From Bombyx mori (Eukaryota; Arthropoda; Insecta; Lepidoptera; Bombycidae): 64,000 nt of DNA. Where the stretch lies: contig NC_085124.1 in the NCBI RefSeq assembly GCF_030269925.1, positions 6,014,001-6,078,000 on the forward strand, given 5' to 3'. The notes under the pieces are model-generated. The model was not told where the DNA came from. It saw nothing but the letters and a program-made list of their open reading frames with translations, and did no database searches. Shown piece by piece: positions 36,001 through 51,000 of the stretch. Both the position numbers and the translations under genes were made by a program. Position 1 is the first letter of the stretch; every line of letters begins with the position of its first letter.

Positions 36001-39000
36001 TGGCCCGAAGGCCTTTCTTGTTTCACCAGGGAAGGTGGGCGAGCAAGGGCTCAGACAGGAGGGGTGGGATTTACTAGCAGCTACCCGAGCGCTTCCAAGG
36101 GAGACCTAACAACTCAAGAGTAGCTGCTTCGCGAATGAATTTACTACCGGTCCGGAATAGCGACCCGCTGAGAAGTCCGGCGAGAAACTCAGCGGGCTGA
36201 TGTTTAGGTTAGGTGGGACAATAACGTGTCTTCTCAGAATCCGAATGCCATTTTGACATCACACATACAATACATTTTACAGCTACTCATCTCGGACCAG
36301 AATCGAAACAAAATCACGTGCTTATATTACACAATGTACTGTAAGAGATAAAATAAGGAAAAAGAAGGCCTGGGGTCGCAAACTCAGCGGTAACTACGCA
36401 TCACACTTCCACGCGTGACGCATGTAATTAGTTAATCGAAGTCGTCGAAGCTGTATTATTGTTTACATTGTTTTGTGAGAGCGAATCGTGTTCTCCTTGC
36501 GTTAAATACTGTCATCATTGGTTTTGTTAGTTTAATAAAATTATTATTACTAGAGGTCCCACAGTAGTCGAAATTCGACTATAATTAATTGGAATTGTAA
36601 GTTTGTACACTATTATGATTGTATTTTATACTTCTATAATCACAAATTTCGCCAAGACTACACTATAAAAAATATTAACAAAGACAACAAATATTTAATC
36701 TATTCTCAATTTGACAACAGACGTCAAGAACAAAAGTTTGACAATAAATAGTATACATGCGTGCGTGCGTCAAATACATGGTATGTAGTGTGTGTAATGT
36801 TTTCTTTATTGATTTACTGTATATTTTATGCATTATTTTAAAAAAAATATTAGCATTGTGCACTTCTTCTCTATATTCTCTATAAGTGTGGAAAATTTTA
36901 TACTCTTCCGTCTGCGAAATTTTCGTAAAAAGGGATACAAAGTTTTTGCTTCACGTATTAATATATAGATAACACAAGTTGTTTAGTTATATTCGGCGCT
37001 ATTAAAACTGAAAACTTAATACAGTAATATTTAAAAAAAAACCTAACATGATTATTTACTGATACTAATAAAAAACTTTGATTTTATGATAGCTCAATTA
37101 TATCTCGAATTTTATTAAGTGGTTTGAGAAGGCAATGAACTCCGATTCTCTCTCTCTCTCTTTTTTTTACCTAAGCTGATAACCTTGAGAGGTTATTTCA
37201 GCGTAACCTTAACTAGTAGGTGAGCTCACGGGGCTCAAACCGGAGTGATGCTAACACTGACCCTAGCAGGAGCAGTGCTTCGCAGAATCTACCACCGGAT
37301 CGGAAACGCGACCCACTGAGAAGATCCAGCGAGAAACTCAGTGGGCTAAATTGTCTTATCTCGTTCAACATTAGTATTTAGAATACTTACTGCGTCATAT
37401 GGCTGCTGATCGTTAGATGGTGGTATTAGTCCGTCCCACTGCGAGCTGTCCCATGGCTCCGAGAATACAGTTCCATCGTCACTTGCCTGAAACAAAATCC
37501 ATTGTTATTTATAAAGTATACTAATATATAAATCTACAGTGGTTTTTACGGATATTCCGTTATAAATACTGAACCATGCATCCGATTGACTTGAAACTTG
37601 GTATCCATGTAGAAAATACATGTACTTAATGGATAGGCTAATATTTATATGAGTGGTGGACTCCCTATACCAGTTGCGGGGGCGTTAATGATGAGAATCT
37701 TTGTGGGGGTGAGAAATAATAATGTTAATTTGAAATGCCCAGCGAAGCGGACGGGTGCAGCTAGTATACTTCTATAATTAATCACAGATTTCGCGAAGAC
37801 TATACTTTAGACAAATATTAATAAAGACAAACAATATTTAATCTATCCTGAATTTGACCACAAATGATAAGCAATAAGAAAAGTTTGACAATAGTCAAAT
37901 AGTATGCATGCGGGTGTGTGTCAAATATATAGTAGTGTGTGTAATGTTTTTGTTTATTGATTTAATGTATTTTTAATGCATAATAAAAAAAAAAATTTAA
38001 CATTCTGCACTCCTTCTCTATATACTCTATAAGTGTGGGAAATTTCATACTCTTCCGTCCGCGCAATTTTCGTAAAATGGGGTACAAAGTTATTGCTTCA
38101 CGTATTAATATTCACAAATAACAAAATACCAAATCATAGAAGTACTATATTTAGAAGGTTTTACCGAATCGTGATTGAGAACTTTTAAAACTCAATCTCA
38201 TTCATGTATTTTGTACCTTTAATGTACATTTTAATCGATTTAGATTTGTGTACGTGCTTCGCGGATCATATAGTTATCAATGTTTGTCGCAGACTGCCAT
38301 ATAACACGGATGCCACTACCAAGCTTAAAAATTCAGGTCGAATTCTCAATTGTATTGCGTTGTAGTAGGTAGTTGTTTTGGTGCAGATGTCTAACTGTAT
38401 GAGAGTAAACTTATCCTAGATGTTTAGGATGAAACGTGACATGCAATAATAGATAAGGTGACCAACTATACTCATTTACTGAGTTTTGTACACTTTTCAA
38501 ATCCTGTAGGTACTCTGAAAGTACTTATTTGTATTGGATTATTGGAGCAGTGAGAAGTCGCAACTTTCTGTAAAAACATTATCTGCCGTGTTAAAAGTCA
38601 AATTTAATATGCAAAATGAAAGTTGTTCGGATGTGGCTACATTATTAGACGAACATCCTTATTTAGCAAACAAAATCCACTCCGAAGAAAAAAAAATTTC
38701 ACATTAATAAAGTTTTATCGTTTTTTCTTTTTTTTTTTTCACCCATGAAATACTTGCAAAGTGTACTCTTTTTGAACAAAATGTTGTTAACCTGTTCAGA
38801 TAAAGGCCTCAGCTCGTGTACGTTGTCATAGCAAGAAGCGCGCGGAGGAGACCTCACTTCCTCCGGTAAAGCTGCTGGTTGAGAATTGAGTCTCAATTCG
38901 GGTAGCCTGATGAAGAATTATTGAATTATTGATTTTAACGCATATTAATGCAATACTTAAGCATCGTAAGTTGTTGTGGTCTAAAGGATAAGACGTCCCG

Positions 39001-42000
39001 GTGCATTAGATGCAACGGTGTTCGAATCCCGCAGGCAGGTACCAATTTTTATAATGAAATACGTACTTAACAAATGTTCACTATTGACTTCCACGGTGAA
39101 GGAATAACATCGTGTAATAAAAATCAAACCCGCAAAATTATAATTTGCGTAATTAGTGGTGGTAGGATCTCCCGTGAAACCGTTCGTGTACCACTACCCT
39201 GCCCATTTCTGCCGTGAAGCAATAATGCGTTTCGGTTTGAAGGGTAGGGCAGCCGTTGTAACTATACTGAGACCTTAGAACTGCTATGGGCTGCTATGGG
39301 CTCCAGTAATCACTTAACACCAGGTCGGTTGTGAGTGAGCCCGTCCACCCATCCAAGCAATAAAAAAAATAATGTCATTAGTCCGTTCAGTTAATTTATT
39401 AGAATAAACGAGTATTGTCTAGCAGTATTATTTGGCCCCAATCTCTTCAACTGAATACTTCTGCATACTTTAACCATTCGTTATATTCCTATCTAATTGT
39501 GATTGACTTAATAATGCCAATCAAGCTAAAGGATCGTTGACACCAACCTACAATCCAAATGTGTTAATGGTAATTTTATTTTAAACTAGTATAGAAGATC
39601 GACTCTATTGCAGTTAACAAGTTAAATAGAATATCTTTCAAAAACTTGATATCTTTTGATCCAAACTACCGACCTTAGCCTGAAATTCTTCTATGTTATA
39701 GGTACCCTAGACATATACCTACATGTAAAACGAGCATTAAAACTAGACTTCGAAAAGAAACATTTTAATATTTATTGAATCTAACTCGGACTTCAGGGTA
39801 AATTACCCATAATTACTTACAAGACAAACAAGGAAAAAGAAATGTGGCGTAATCGACAATATTTTATATATTGCGTAGATGAATGAAGGCACGAACGCAT
39901 AAGCAGTAACCGGAGCCCACAGATATCAAAAATGAATATGAAAAAAAAAAAAAAGACATGCCCGCTGAGTTTCTTGCCAATTTTTATGAATTGGCGGTAG
40001 TTCTTTTGACGTTCAACAAGTATGTACTTTCATTTATGTTGAATAAATTTTTTTTTGATTTGATTTAATCAGAAAGTGAATACGATGAGACATGAATCTG
40101 TATTGCAATTGAGACTGGCATTACCTAGTACTACTACCTACGATGCACCCACTACACCCTCTAAACCGAAATGCAAGTCTGCTTCGAGGAAGAATTAGGT
40201 GAGATAGTGGTACCTACTCGGTGGTTTCACAATACGCCTCCCCACCAATAAACTATTACTATACATGAGACCTTAGAACTTATATCTCAAGGTGGGTGGC
40301 GCATTTACGTCGTAGATGTCTATGGACTCCAGTAACCACTTAACCCCAAGTGGGCTGTGAGATCGTCCACCCATCAAAGCAACAAAAAAAATTTAGCTAA
40401 TTATAATATGAAGCTGTCACAATTAAAAAAACAATGATAAATATACGAGTATGTTATAATACCTTTGTGCTACCACTTGGTGTACCGTCAAGTTTTTGGA
40501 TTCATCATCAACTCCACTCAACCTACATTCCTGTTCGGCTAGTGATGGAAAAGTTCCGCTTTCACCGTTACCGCTTTCGTCTTGTTTATCTGGAAATTTA
40601 AAAAGAAATTTTATTTTCTTTACCTACCATCTTAGTCTCTATATATAATTTGTGTATTATTCCAATCTCATTTTGTTGTGTTCTTAAACGAACTTCCTTT
40701 CCTAAGGATAAGACGTTCGGTGTATTCGTATCGAGCGATGCGATTGTACCGATATTCGAAACCCGTAGGCAGGTACCAAAAGAAGAAGATTTTCACATTG
40801 AAGAAATAGCATCGTGTAATCATACCCGCAAAAACTATAAATTGCATAATTATTAGTGATAGGGTCTTGTGTATGTCCGCACGATTAGGTACCAGCATCC
40901 TGCCTATTTATGCCGTGAAACAGTAATGCATTTCAATTTGAAGGGTGGGGCAGCCGTTGTACTATAAAAACTGAGGCCTTAGAGCTCATGTCTCAAGGTG
41001 GGTGGTGGCATTTACGTTGTAGACTACTGTAGTCTCCGGAAACCACTTAACACCAAGCCGTGAGCTCATCCACCCGTTTAAGCAATAAAGACATCAAAAG
41101 AGTCATAACTCAGAATGCTTAATAAAAGGCCAGTTAAAACTTATTTTAAAACCCAAAATATAAATGAAAAGTGCTTGGTTTTAAGGCCAACACTGAGTTG
41201 GATCACTGAGGCAAAGGCAAAACAATAAATCGTGCGAAAGCATCTAATCTACGTAACAGTATTGGGAGTGCGAAACAACGCTACGTCTACTCGTCTACTG
41301 CGAGTTACGTAAACACTGACTTATGAACTCCCAACTGGAATCAACGGTCCAAGTGTCGTTCTTGCCTGAGGACTTTGTGTTGACGCGGGGCGGCTGGACG
41401 GGCTTCACCTTTGGTTTGCTTCGAATCGACACCAGGTTGTCAACTGACGATGATGTGTTCGGTGATGAGGCTGTTGACAAATCGAATTTTAATCTTAACT
41501 TTTATACTGAGATCTTATAACTTATATCTCAAGGTGAGTGGCGCATTTGCGTTGCAGATGTCTATGGGCTCCAGTAACCACTTAACACCAGGTGGGCTGT
41601 GAGCTCGTCCACCCAACTAAGCAATAAAAAAAAAACTGTTTTATCATTTTAGGTCTTAGGCTTCTAGTCTTTTAAATACACCTTCAACTACGGCTACTGA
41701 GGCAACCCTCAATCCTCTTCTAAAGTAGTAGAATCCTGTTCCAATTTTCTTCCTGCTTTTGCCTCAACATCGGTCTTTTATACAAATAAAAATCAATGTT
41801 TAAGTATGTTTATCATTTTATGCTAAACTTTTTCCATTTTGATGAATCTTGTAGTATAGTTACAGTAGTAGCAATACAATTGTAAATAGTATTGGTAATT
41901 TTGTTAGGTACTTAATCAACATACGACAGCTGGGGCATGAGTAGTATAAAGAAACCGAGTGTTTATTATTTAAATAGTGCCTGCCAGTACTAACTAACAA

Positions 42001-45000
42001 AAACGGTGAACATCAAATAATAAAAGACTCAATTTCTTAAAAAATAGAATTAAAATGCCGTAATAAACATTTTGGTAAAGATAATGTGTTGGTCGTCTCT
42101 ATTTTCTGTACAAAAAATTAAGTAGTAAAGGATTGCCAGGTAGGAGATGATAATTGTAACCTATTGGAAGCCCAAAAAGAATGTTGTTAGGTAGATAACA
42201 ATGTTTAATAGTTTGGTAGTAAACCAAAAGCCTTAAAAAAATCGATTATGTTGTTGTACAATTGGGTTAGGTCTCAATTGTTCTAAGTAATAACTTAACC
42301 AATTCCAAATTGTAACTTTTAAATTTGAATGAAATATACATTTTTTTTAATAGACGTAATTTTTTTTTAAAGAAGGCACAGATGCAGTCATAAGGCACAG
42401 AGCTCGCCTGATGGTGAATAATTGCTAATGGCGGCAATGTTGTTAAGCCTTTAGAACTGTTTTTGTCTTGATTTACAAATAAACCTCATTTGAAGGGCAT
42501 GACTTGATTAAGATGTTAAAATGAAGATAATAGAATCATTTGAAACAAGTTATCTCTCTGAAGTCCCTCTACATAGATCGTTTATTATTGGCAATTTCGC
42601 CATATTTCTCAAAATGTACGTTGACGTTTCGCTCTATTTCTGGGTTTCAATAACCGTAATATAAGGTGTGCTGTTTTGCCAGCTCCGCTACCCTAAGCCA
42701 ATAAAAGACAATACTCACGAGATAATTCCTCGATGCTGTGCATATCCCGCAGCGGATAGTAAGGATGGTTTTGATTTGGTGGTTCAGAATAACGTTGAGA
42801 TAAACTCAAACCGACACGGATCAATTTACGTCGTTGTACTGGTGGCAGCAACCCAGCCTGTTAAACAATGATAGAATAAATTATTTTAGGGAAAATATTT
42901 TGCAATAAATGGTTTGAAACTCATTAATAATGATTAAGTAACGAAAAATACACAATCCGATTATTACACAAAGTATAAATTTAGTTTACCTCTTTTAAAG
43001 CGTCGACTGGATCAGCATAATACGGACTACCAGTATTATCTTTATCCGATTCATCGAGATTCGATTGCTTCATATCATCCTCCAATTTCACAGTTTCCAT
43101 ACTTTCAGTGTTGTGATTTTCTCGATTCTTAAGTGCAGCTTCTATTTCTTCAGTAAACTTTTTATTCATATTTAATGAGATATTAAGTTTATCTGGCCTC
43201 TTTGGTATAGCTTCACCCTTACTGTTTGTTGTCGCTATTATTTCATTGGATCCTTTAAAATTTTTCTGAAGTGAACCATCGGATAAAGTTTTCTTTTCGT
43301 TTAGACTTTCATTTGAATTCATTATAAGAACGTTTTCTTTTTCCAAAATCGATTGTGTACTTTTTGCTGTAATCAATTTGGCTGTAAAAATATAGTATTT
43401 GATAAAGCTACCAAGACGATAATGTTCTAGAAAAAAGTTGTGATATTGTAAATTATTTAAAATTTATTATTTAGTACAGAAATATCATACGTAATGTGTC
43501 AGGTAATAAATCAGGGCGTTTGCTCTTCATAATGCCGTTATTGACATTGTTTTCACCGTCGGGCTTCATTGGCTTAAAAGTGGAACAATTGTTACTTTCC
43601 GGTCCCCAAATATCTTCATAATCGGACACTTTGTCCATCAATGAACTTCTGTAGTATATACCCGGTGATTCTAAGATGTCTGATTCCTGAAGTTAAAAAA
43701 AACAGTATTTTATATATACAGACACGACTGAGATAACCGTTATTTTTATATATTTGAAAAGTGATTATAAATAACAAGTTTATCAATGTACAAACACATG
43801 CTGTTAGTAATGAATTATTTTACAATACTCATATCCAACATCCACTCCAATAATATATCAGTCTATTACTCTACCTGATAATGTCTGGATTCTTTTCTTA
43901 GCGAGTGCTTACTCCTCCTTGATCTGCCCGATGTGTTGGTTGTAGGGGACAAAATTTTTTCTCTATCTTTGCCTATTACGGGAGATATTATTGACTGATT
44001 GGATCCAGGGGATAATACGTTTTTCGTAGTTATAGGTGAACTCCTAGATATGGGAGAGAAAAGTTCGCTCTTGTTGTTCTGGCTAACGGGAGAAAAGACA
44101 CTGCTTTTCGAAGATATAGTATCGTTAGATAGTGGAGAATTAATTTGGCTTGTTGGCGAAAATATTCCACTCGTAACGGAATTCGTTCCATTTGGAGAAA
44201 CAAGATGGTTAGGAACAAAACTGTTTGTAGATGTCGTCAAGCTATTTATAACGGGATCAACAAATTCTGATGTATTCATTTGGGATTGTGGTTCAGACAG
44301 TGATCCAGGTTCTGCAGCATTTTGTTCATTCTCCTGCCTTTTGAAGCTTCCATGTGAACTAGTAGTTACACTGACGCATTCCCCCTCAGGTGACATACGA
44401 TGTATTATATTCTATACCGGAACAAGGAAGAGTAAAATTGAGAAATGTCATCATCATTACAGCAAATACGTTAATGTAATGTTAGGAAACAAAAGCAACA
44501 GCATTCAGGCACTTTAATAAGAATTCGTACATGCAGTAAGCATACAAATAAAAATAACGCCATGCGTGACTTCCATTAATCCTCACCTGACTATTTCCAT
44601 TACATTCAGCGGCATGTTTTGTGTCTTCAATTACATTGAATCCATTATTCATATTATTGCGATTATTAACCGTATTAGATGCAAGCGTTAGTTGCAGTTT
44701 TTCATTTTGTATGCTCTCATTGGTTGCATTATTATGAGTTTGTGTATTATTAACGCTAAATGTGACTGTTGTAGTGACTGTTATGTTTCCATTCTGTGAT
44801 GCTTTGTTAATCGGAATGAAAGCTAATGCTTCTGATTTAGGAGATATGGACGTCTTTGCCAAATGAGGTTTGGTCCAACGCGGGGGAGGAGGTGGAGGAG
44901 TAGTTTTCACATTAATTATTTGAGTAGGAGAGGATCGCGTGTTTGTCGTAGGAAATGTATGAGGTTGTGTTATATGAGCCTGAAAAAATGTGAAGCGTTC

Positions 45001-48000
45001 ATTATAATAAAAATAAATTAAAATTATATTAATACAACACCGATAAGCTTTAGCAAATTTTCAAATCTACTTACTGTACTAGAAATAAGGTTTAAAGTAT
45101 TTGGTGGGGTTGGTCTCGGAGCTCTAACAAATGCACTGCTTGGTTTTGCTGGTGGCGAAGGAGCAACGCGTCCTTTAAAAGTACTTAAATTTTGATTCTG
45201 ACTCGGTGGGGAACCTGATATATCTATAGGAGACATTTTTAAAACTACATTTTGATCTTTTTCTGTGCTTAAGATCTGTTCTCTTGAATTCGTTCTTGTA
45301 CCTAAATAAAAACAAAATATTAGAAAATTTTTAAAAAAAGAACCAAAGCTACTTTTTCTAGATCAACAGTTACTTACTAGCATTAAAACTACTAAGACTG
45401 GATCCGGTGTCAGATGGAGTCACTGCCATTGGTATGACTCCATTTGCAAGTTGACATGGAGAAAGAATATTTTGTGCGTTGCTTTTGGAATTCGCCATCG
45501 GGTACCCCCAAAACTCCTGACCGAGTAGTGCTAAGGAACTTAACTGATGCCGACTCTTAGCTTCACGAAGCGGACGAGGAAGTTGTAGTTGCACTGGTAA
45601 CTCGTCACTAGAAATGGAAAATAAATTAAATACTTTTTGTTCAGATTAAACATCCCCAGTAGTTTCAAATTTTAAGAATTTAATCTTTTGTTTCAAGGGT
45701 GGAGGTTGTATTTAGGTACGTTGCGGACTATTATAGCAAATGGTTTTAAGAGAGCGGTGAGCTCATTAAATTCTTTTAAAAAAATAGAAGAATAACTTAA
45801 ACAAAAATTCATTTCATTGATTGTATAATATAACAGCACCTACCAACACTGTGAGTAATGAGCGATCAGTTCAGGTATATTGTCGAAGCGGTTGTGTGAA
45901 GTTTCAAGACTTATGCGGCCTCCTGACGCTTGGATCAGATAATGCTCTATGTAAGGACCCTTATCGGCTGGCAAACGGACACTTATCGCCATTGTGTCAG
46001 GCTGACTGGACTGACGAACCACGAAGTTCTGGAAATGAATTAGGTTTGATTTTTAACTACAATGATATAGATAGTTTAGGTAATATAAAGAAATTTTCAC
46101 AATTAAAAGTGTAAGCACACTATTTAGATGCAAAGCCCACCGAACGAATTACTTGATGGGATTCAAAAGGCTGCAAAAAACGGCAGATTGTAGGGAACGA
46201 TAGTGTCAATTCTTACTGATGTACATCGTATTGCGTGACGTTTATGTTTCGAGAAATGATTTTTTAGGGGTGCTTGCTTATTTAAACTCCAGGAAAACGC
46301 TAACACTTACCCCTTCTTCCTTTCCCTGTAGAAGATGAAACGCTCCTGCCCTCTGTATCCCGGGAAGGAACCAGACCGGATGTGTCCTTATCAGTCGCTC
46401 CAAAACACCTATATCGCATGGTGGTTGTTCCTCTGAACACGAACCTGACGATGTCACCGACGAACAGTCACCTCGAGCTCCCTCGCCGTCTGACGACAGG
46501 CTTTCGCGACTCTGGAATTAGTCGTTCGCAACATTATTTAAGGATTTTTACATAAAAGATAATATAGGAAAGTCACGTTCATCATTCCATTCATTAATTC
46601 GGAGATCTAGGAGGCCAGTTTCCACTATTCTTCACACTTATATTTTTGAGCCGAGAAACTGATTCGCTGAATAGCTTGAAAGTTTGAACCGTTTGTCCAC
46701 AATTGTGCAATTATACATATGGCGCTAGTTTTAATGCATTTTAGTCAGTATTAGTTAGTCTAGGGCCCTTGAAGGGTGAGACATAATTCGAAATTGTTAT
46801 TCATACTTGGACTTAATATCCAAAGCTATGCGGTGGTATTTTGTTGCGATGTGGTCTTCGATAACGACTTAGTGGGCCGTCATTTACTCTACCTACGACT
46901 GAATTGCGAAAGATGGCGGTCATAGTTGCATAGCTAATATATTTAGTCAATTTAAGAATGTCGGTTCCGTGATTGAACAGTTTCTACTACCACAAATCCC
47001 TGCAGTGGTCCCTGTTAGAGATGGCATAATTATAGCATTTGTTGGATTAATACGTGTAAATATAATTTTATGATTCGGTTCAACCTATTTTTGTTTTCAA
47101 AGCATACAATATCTACAATAAGATACAATATCCATCATTGGTGTCAGTCTAATACAGTTCACACTTCGACCTTTGTATTCGACTTTTGTCTTGGGTTAAT
47201 CCAACTTACCATTTCACCTTAAGTGTTTATGAATTGATTGTCAGAATTTTCTAGATTACAGAATTTTTTTTTTACTAATTTTCATATATTTGTATGAATT
47301 CAGATTCCCAATGCATATTACCCCTCTGTTTAAAAGTAAGATACAAGTGTTTGTTTAGTTTAATTGACCAAAATGAAATGTGTGTAAACACACACATGGA
47401 TTAAGAAAGGGAGCCGAGGATAACATGCAACAAATCTTAAAAATTCAAACGTAACCGAATTGACGACCGCTATTGAAAATTTTATTAAGCGAACCAATTT
47501 GAGGGCTAGTGAATCTAGAACACTGCACGCGTCTAGGAGCTCCATGTGGCAGTCGCAGTTGCGTATGTGCAATTACTCATTTGTTTAATCCTAGACGTAC
47601 ATCGGGGACCTAGGATACCTTGCTGGGCATGTTCCGTGTCCGTCCCCGACTCGGGATCAATTGGTTCATCCGTACCCACTGTATGTGTCATGAAGGTAAC
47701 CGGCTACATCCAAATTGCCGAGCTGGAAACCGAAGCTACACACACAGGAGTCTTATTACGCGAGTCACCGGAGCCCATACATATTCTAAACTGAATGTTA
47801 CGAATGTTAAGAATGTTTTTTTTTGTTCCCTACCTATACTGATCGCCTTGTGAGGCAATTTCAGCTTCTCTTTAATGTGAAGGTGAGCTCACGGGGCTCA
47901 AGCTAGGAGTGTTGCTAAGACTGGCCCTAGCAAGAGTAGTGTTTCGCAGAACCAACCACTGGATCGAAAACGCGACCCACTGAGAACTGAGAAGACCCGG

Positions 48001-51000
48001 GGAGAAACTCAGTGGGCTAAGTTACAATGAGATCGATGTTTCAATTATATTTTAGAACAAATATCCCACTGTCCAAAGCACAACGAATATCTGCTTCGCG
48101 GCAAAATCAGACAAGATCGTGGTACGTTCCTGTGCGGGCTCATAATACTGTATTCATGTTGTCTCAATATTATAAATATATTCATTATGATTCTTCAATT
48201 TGCGGCCTGTGGTTTGAGAAATAGTGGTTTTCTAAGTAGGACATATTCGCGTATATTCTGTCCTTTTTGGACAATAAGAACGTCCTTACAGGGGAAAACC
48301 CCTCTATGTGCGTTCATAATATCACGAAAATGATCCACTAATTGGGCGGTTTGCGAATATTATATTGGGTAAATTCATGTAAGTCCAATTATACCTTTGA
48401 AACTGAATGTGCGGGGGCTTACCGTTCAATAGCGAGAGGTCTTTTATAGGCTTTATGGTTTTATGAATCAAAGCTTTTCGGAAATATATGTAGGTATATA
48501 TTGAGGTAAATTTAAAATTTTTCCATGCCATTTGTAGAAAAACATTCAATTAAAAATAAACATGTAGGCACTCATTTTGGTTGGTTTTATTTAATATGTA
48601 TTTAATTGGACTACTTGTTTCGAAAAATAAGTTAAATAAAAGCAAACAATGATTTCAATAGAATATCACTGAAAATAAAGGAAATCTCAACGTAACAAAA
48701 ATGAAAACATCAAAGACGACTTAAAAAAAATCGTACAATTTCATAAATTGGCATCGTGTCTCGTGTTATTTCTGAATATTTTCGCTGTTTATATGTTAAA
48801 GTTATCCGACCTTCAGTAACAAAACGAACCTTATTGTGGGAATGGACCTTATATTTGATTCCAGGATGATGCGGAATTCGGCCCTCCTTTTTTCTTCTGA
48901 TGTTTTTTTATGAATTTGAAATAGCCGGCGGTCAAACGTTTTCCTCTTTCGGTATTGCCAAAATGTTTGCGTGCTTTAAGGGCGGATGAAAATTTCATTT
49001 CTAAGTGAGGCTCTCAAATATGTTTTCTATTAAAATATAAATGTAAAAAACTCTCTGAGCGTTCATTCAACGTAATTAGATAATAATTTTGAAACTTTTA
49101 ATTTTCATTTGGCAATTCAATACAGATTCTAAAACTATAGTTGGATACATAAATCGAAATATTATATCTTGTAAATATTTTATTTACATAATGGTGTGAA
49201 TAAATACCAGAAATTAAATAAGTGTATTATTATATGTAACTAGCTGACCCGGCAAACGTTGTTTTGCCTTATAAATTATTTCTAAGAAAGATAAATTATC
49301 CTAAATAACGACTGCAGCGCCATCTGCCGGGCTGATTTGTGAATCTAACCCTTCCAGGATGCCACACAAACACATACAAAAAAATTAATTTAAATTGGTC
49401 CAGTCGTTTATAGAGTAAGATCCCAGTAAATTTTGTCTAAAAAATAAAATATAAAATTTAGGGGTTAACCCTTAACATTTAGGGGGATGAAAAATAGATG
49501 TTGTTTGATTCTCCACCCTGGCCGATATGCACGCTAAAATTCACGAGAATCGATCAAGCCGTTTCGGAGGAGTTCAATCACGCACACCGTGACACGAGAA
49601 TGTTATATATTAGATAATAGTTGTAAGTGTATTAATAATTGTTAAAAAAGATTACAATTGAAACTTAAAATAACCCGTAGATAAATAGTTCAATTAGCAT
49701 TCGATTATGTTCCGTCACAAAATAACCATTTCAGAGAGATGATTTTTCCATATAGAACCTCGGCGCTGCTTTCTCTCACGTTCAAAGAGAGAATAAATAA
49801 TAAGCAACATGACACGGCTGAGAAAGGAAAACTAACTTGTGTTCGACGAAAATATGAATCATATGCATTAACATTTGCAGCTTAATAACAATAATGGACT
49901 ATTGTATGGTTTATATACCTTATTCTCTTTGATGACTCGGCGTATTTTTTTTAAATATACATACATATTTTTTTAACAAAACGGATGAACACTTACTTAT
50001 CGTTATAAAATTTAAATATTTCGTAAATACGCGACCCAAACCGACTTAGAATGCATCGCGTGACATCTAATGCGTTACGTGATTTTCGTAAAAAAAAAAA
50101 CGGATTTTTGCGATATATCAAAAGTAAATATCACTAATATGTAACTATAGATACCGCCTGTTATGGGCATCTATGCTATAAATTGTTTTATGTTATTGTT
50201 TGTATAAAAATTGAATGATGCGAGAGTGTGCGTGAAAACAATTATTGCACTCGCAATCTACAATGAATAAAACGATAAAATTAATTAACGTTAATATACG
50301 GCCTTTAAACTCGCCTATAAAGAGCTAAAAGCGAGACAGACGATCTCGACGAGAAATTAATTCGATGGTATCGGCAACAATAATAACGGCCATGAATCAT
50401 GGGCCACAAAGGCCCCGTCGGCAAGCGAAGGTGTTAAATTTCGTCGCACAATAGCACCGGAGCGCAGTTCCGAATATCACAGTCGCGCACGGCCGCGGCT
50501 TGGGATTTATGCGGAAAGTTGGACTGCAATTAGTTTTCACTGGAGATCGGCGGTTACAATGTGAGGATGATTAAGATTCCTTTGCTATATCTGTATGTGA
50601 GAACATGATTTACGTTATGTTATTCGATGATATTGAGCCTCGTTTCCTTGTATCTAAGTCAAAATAGTATAAAAAATATATATTTTAGGTAGTTAAAGCT
50701 TAGAGTGTGGCGGTAAAAATATCACAATTCAATATGATCATCATTATCAGCCCACAGTCGTCCAATGTTGGAAATATGTAGGTCTCTCCCAATTTACAGC
50801 GCTCAGAATTCCATTGTTCCAGAATTGGTGTATCTATTTTTACTTAAGAAATGTAGCAGGAAAATCAAATATTTTCAACAGTATTCGTTTCATTCAATAT
50901 ATCGAAAATACTATAAAATTCAACTTTTCAAAATGGAAAATTGTCCCAGACGTCACCTTCCTCCTATCTTTATTTTTCAAGGCAAACTGTCTTCTTACTT

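Noticed and set aside
43999..44517. Plus-strand 172-codon ORF
   Set aside because: It is the antisense of the sprint Ser-Pro exon, which fits splice phase and family context.
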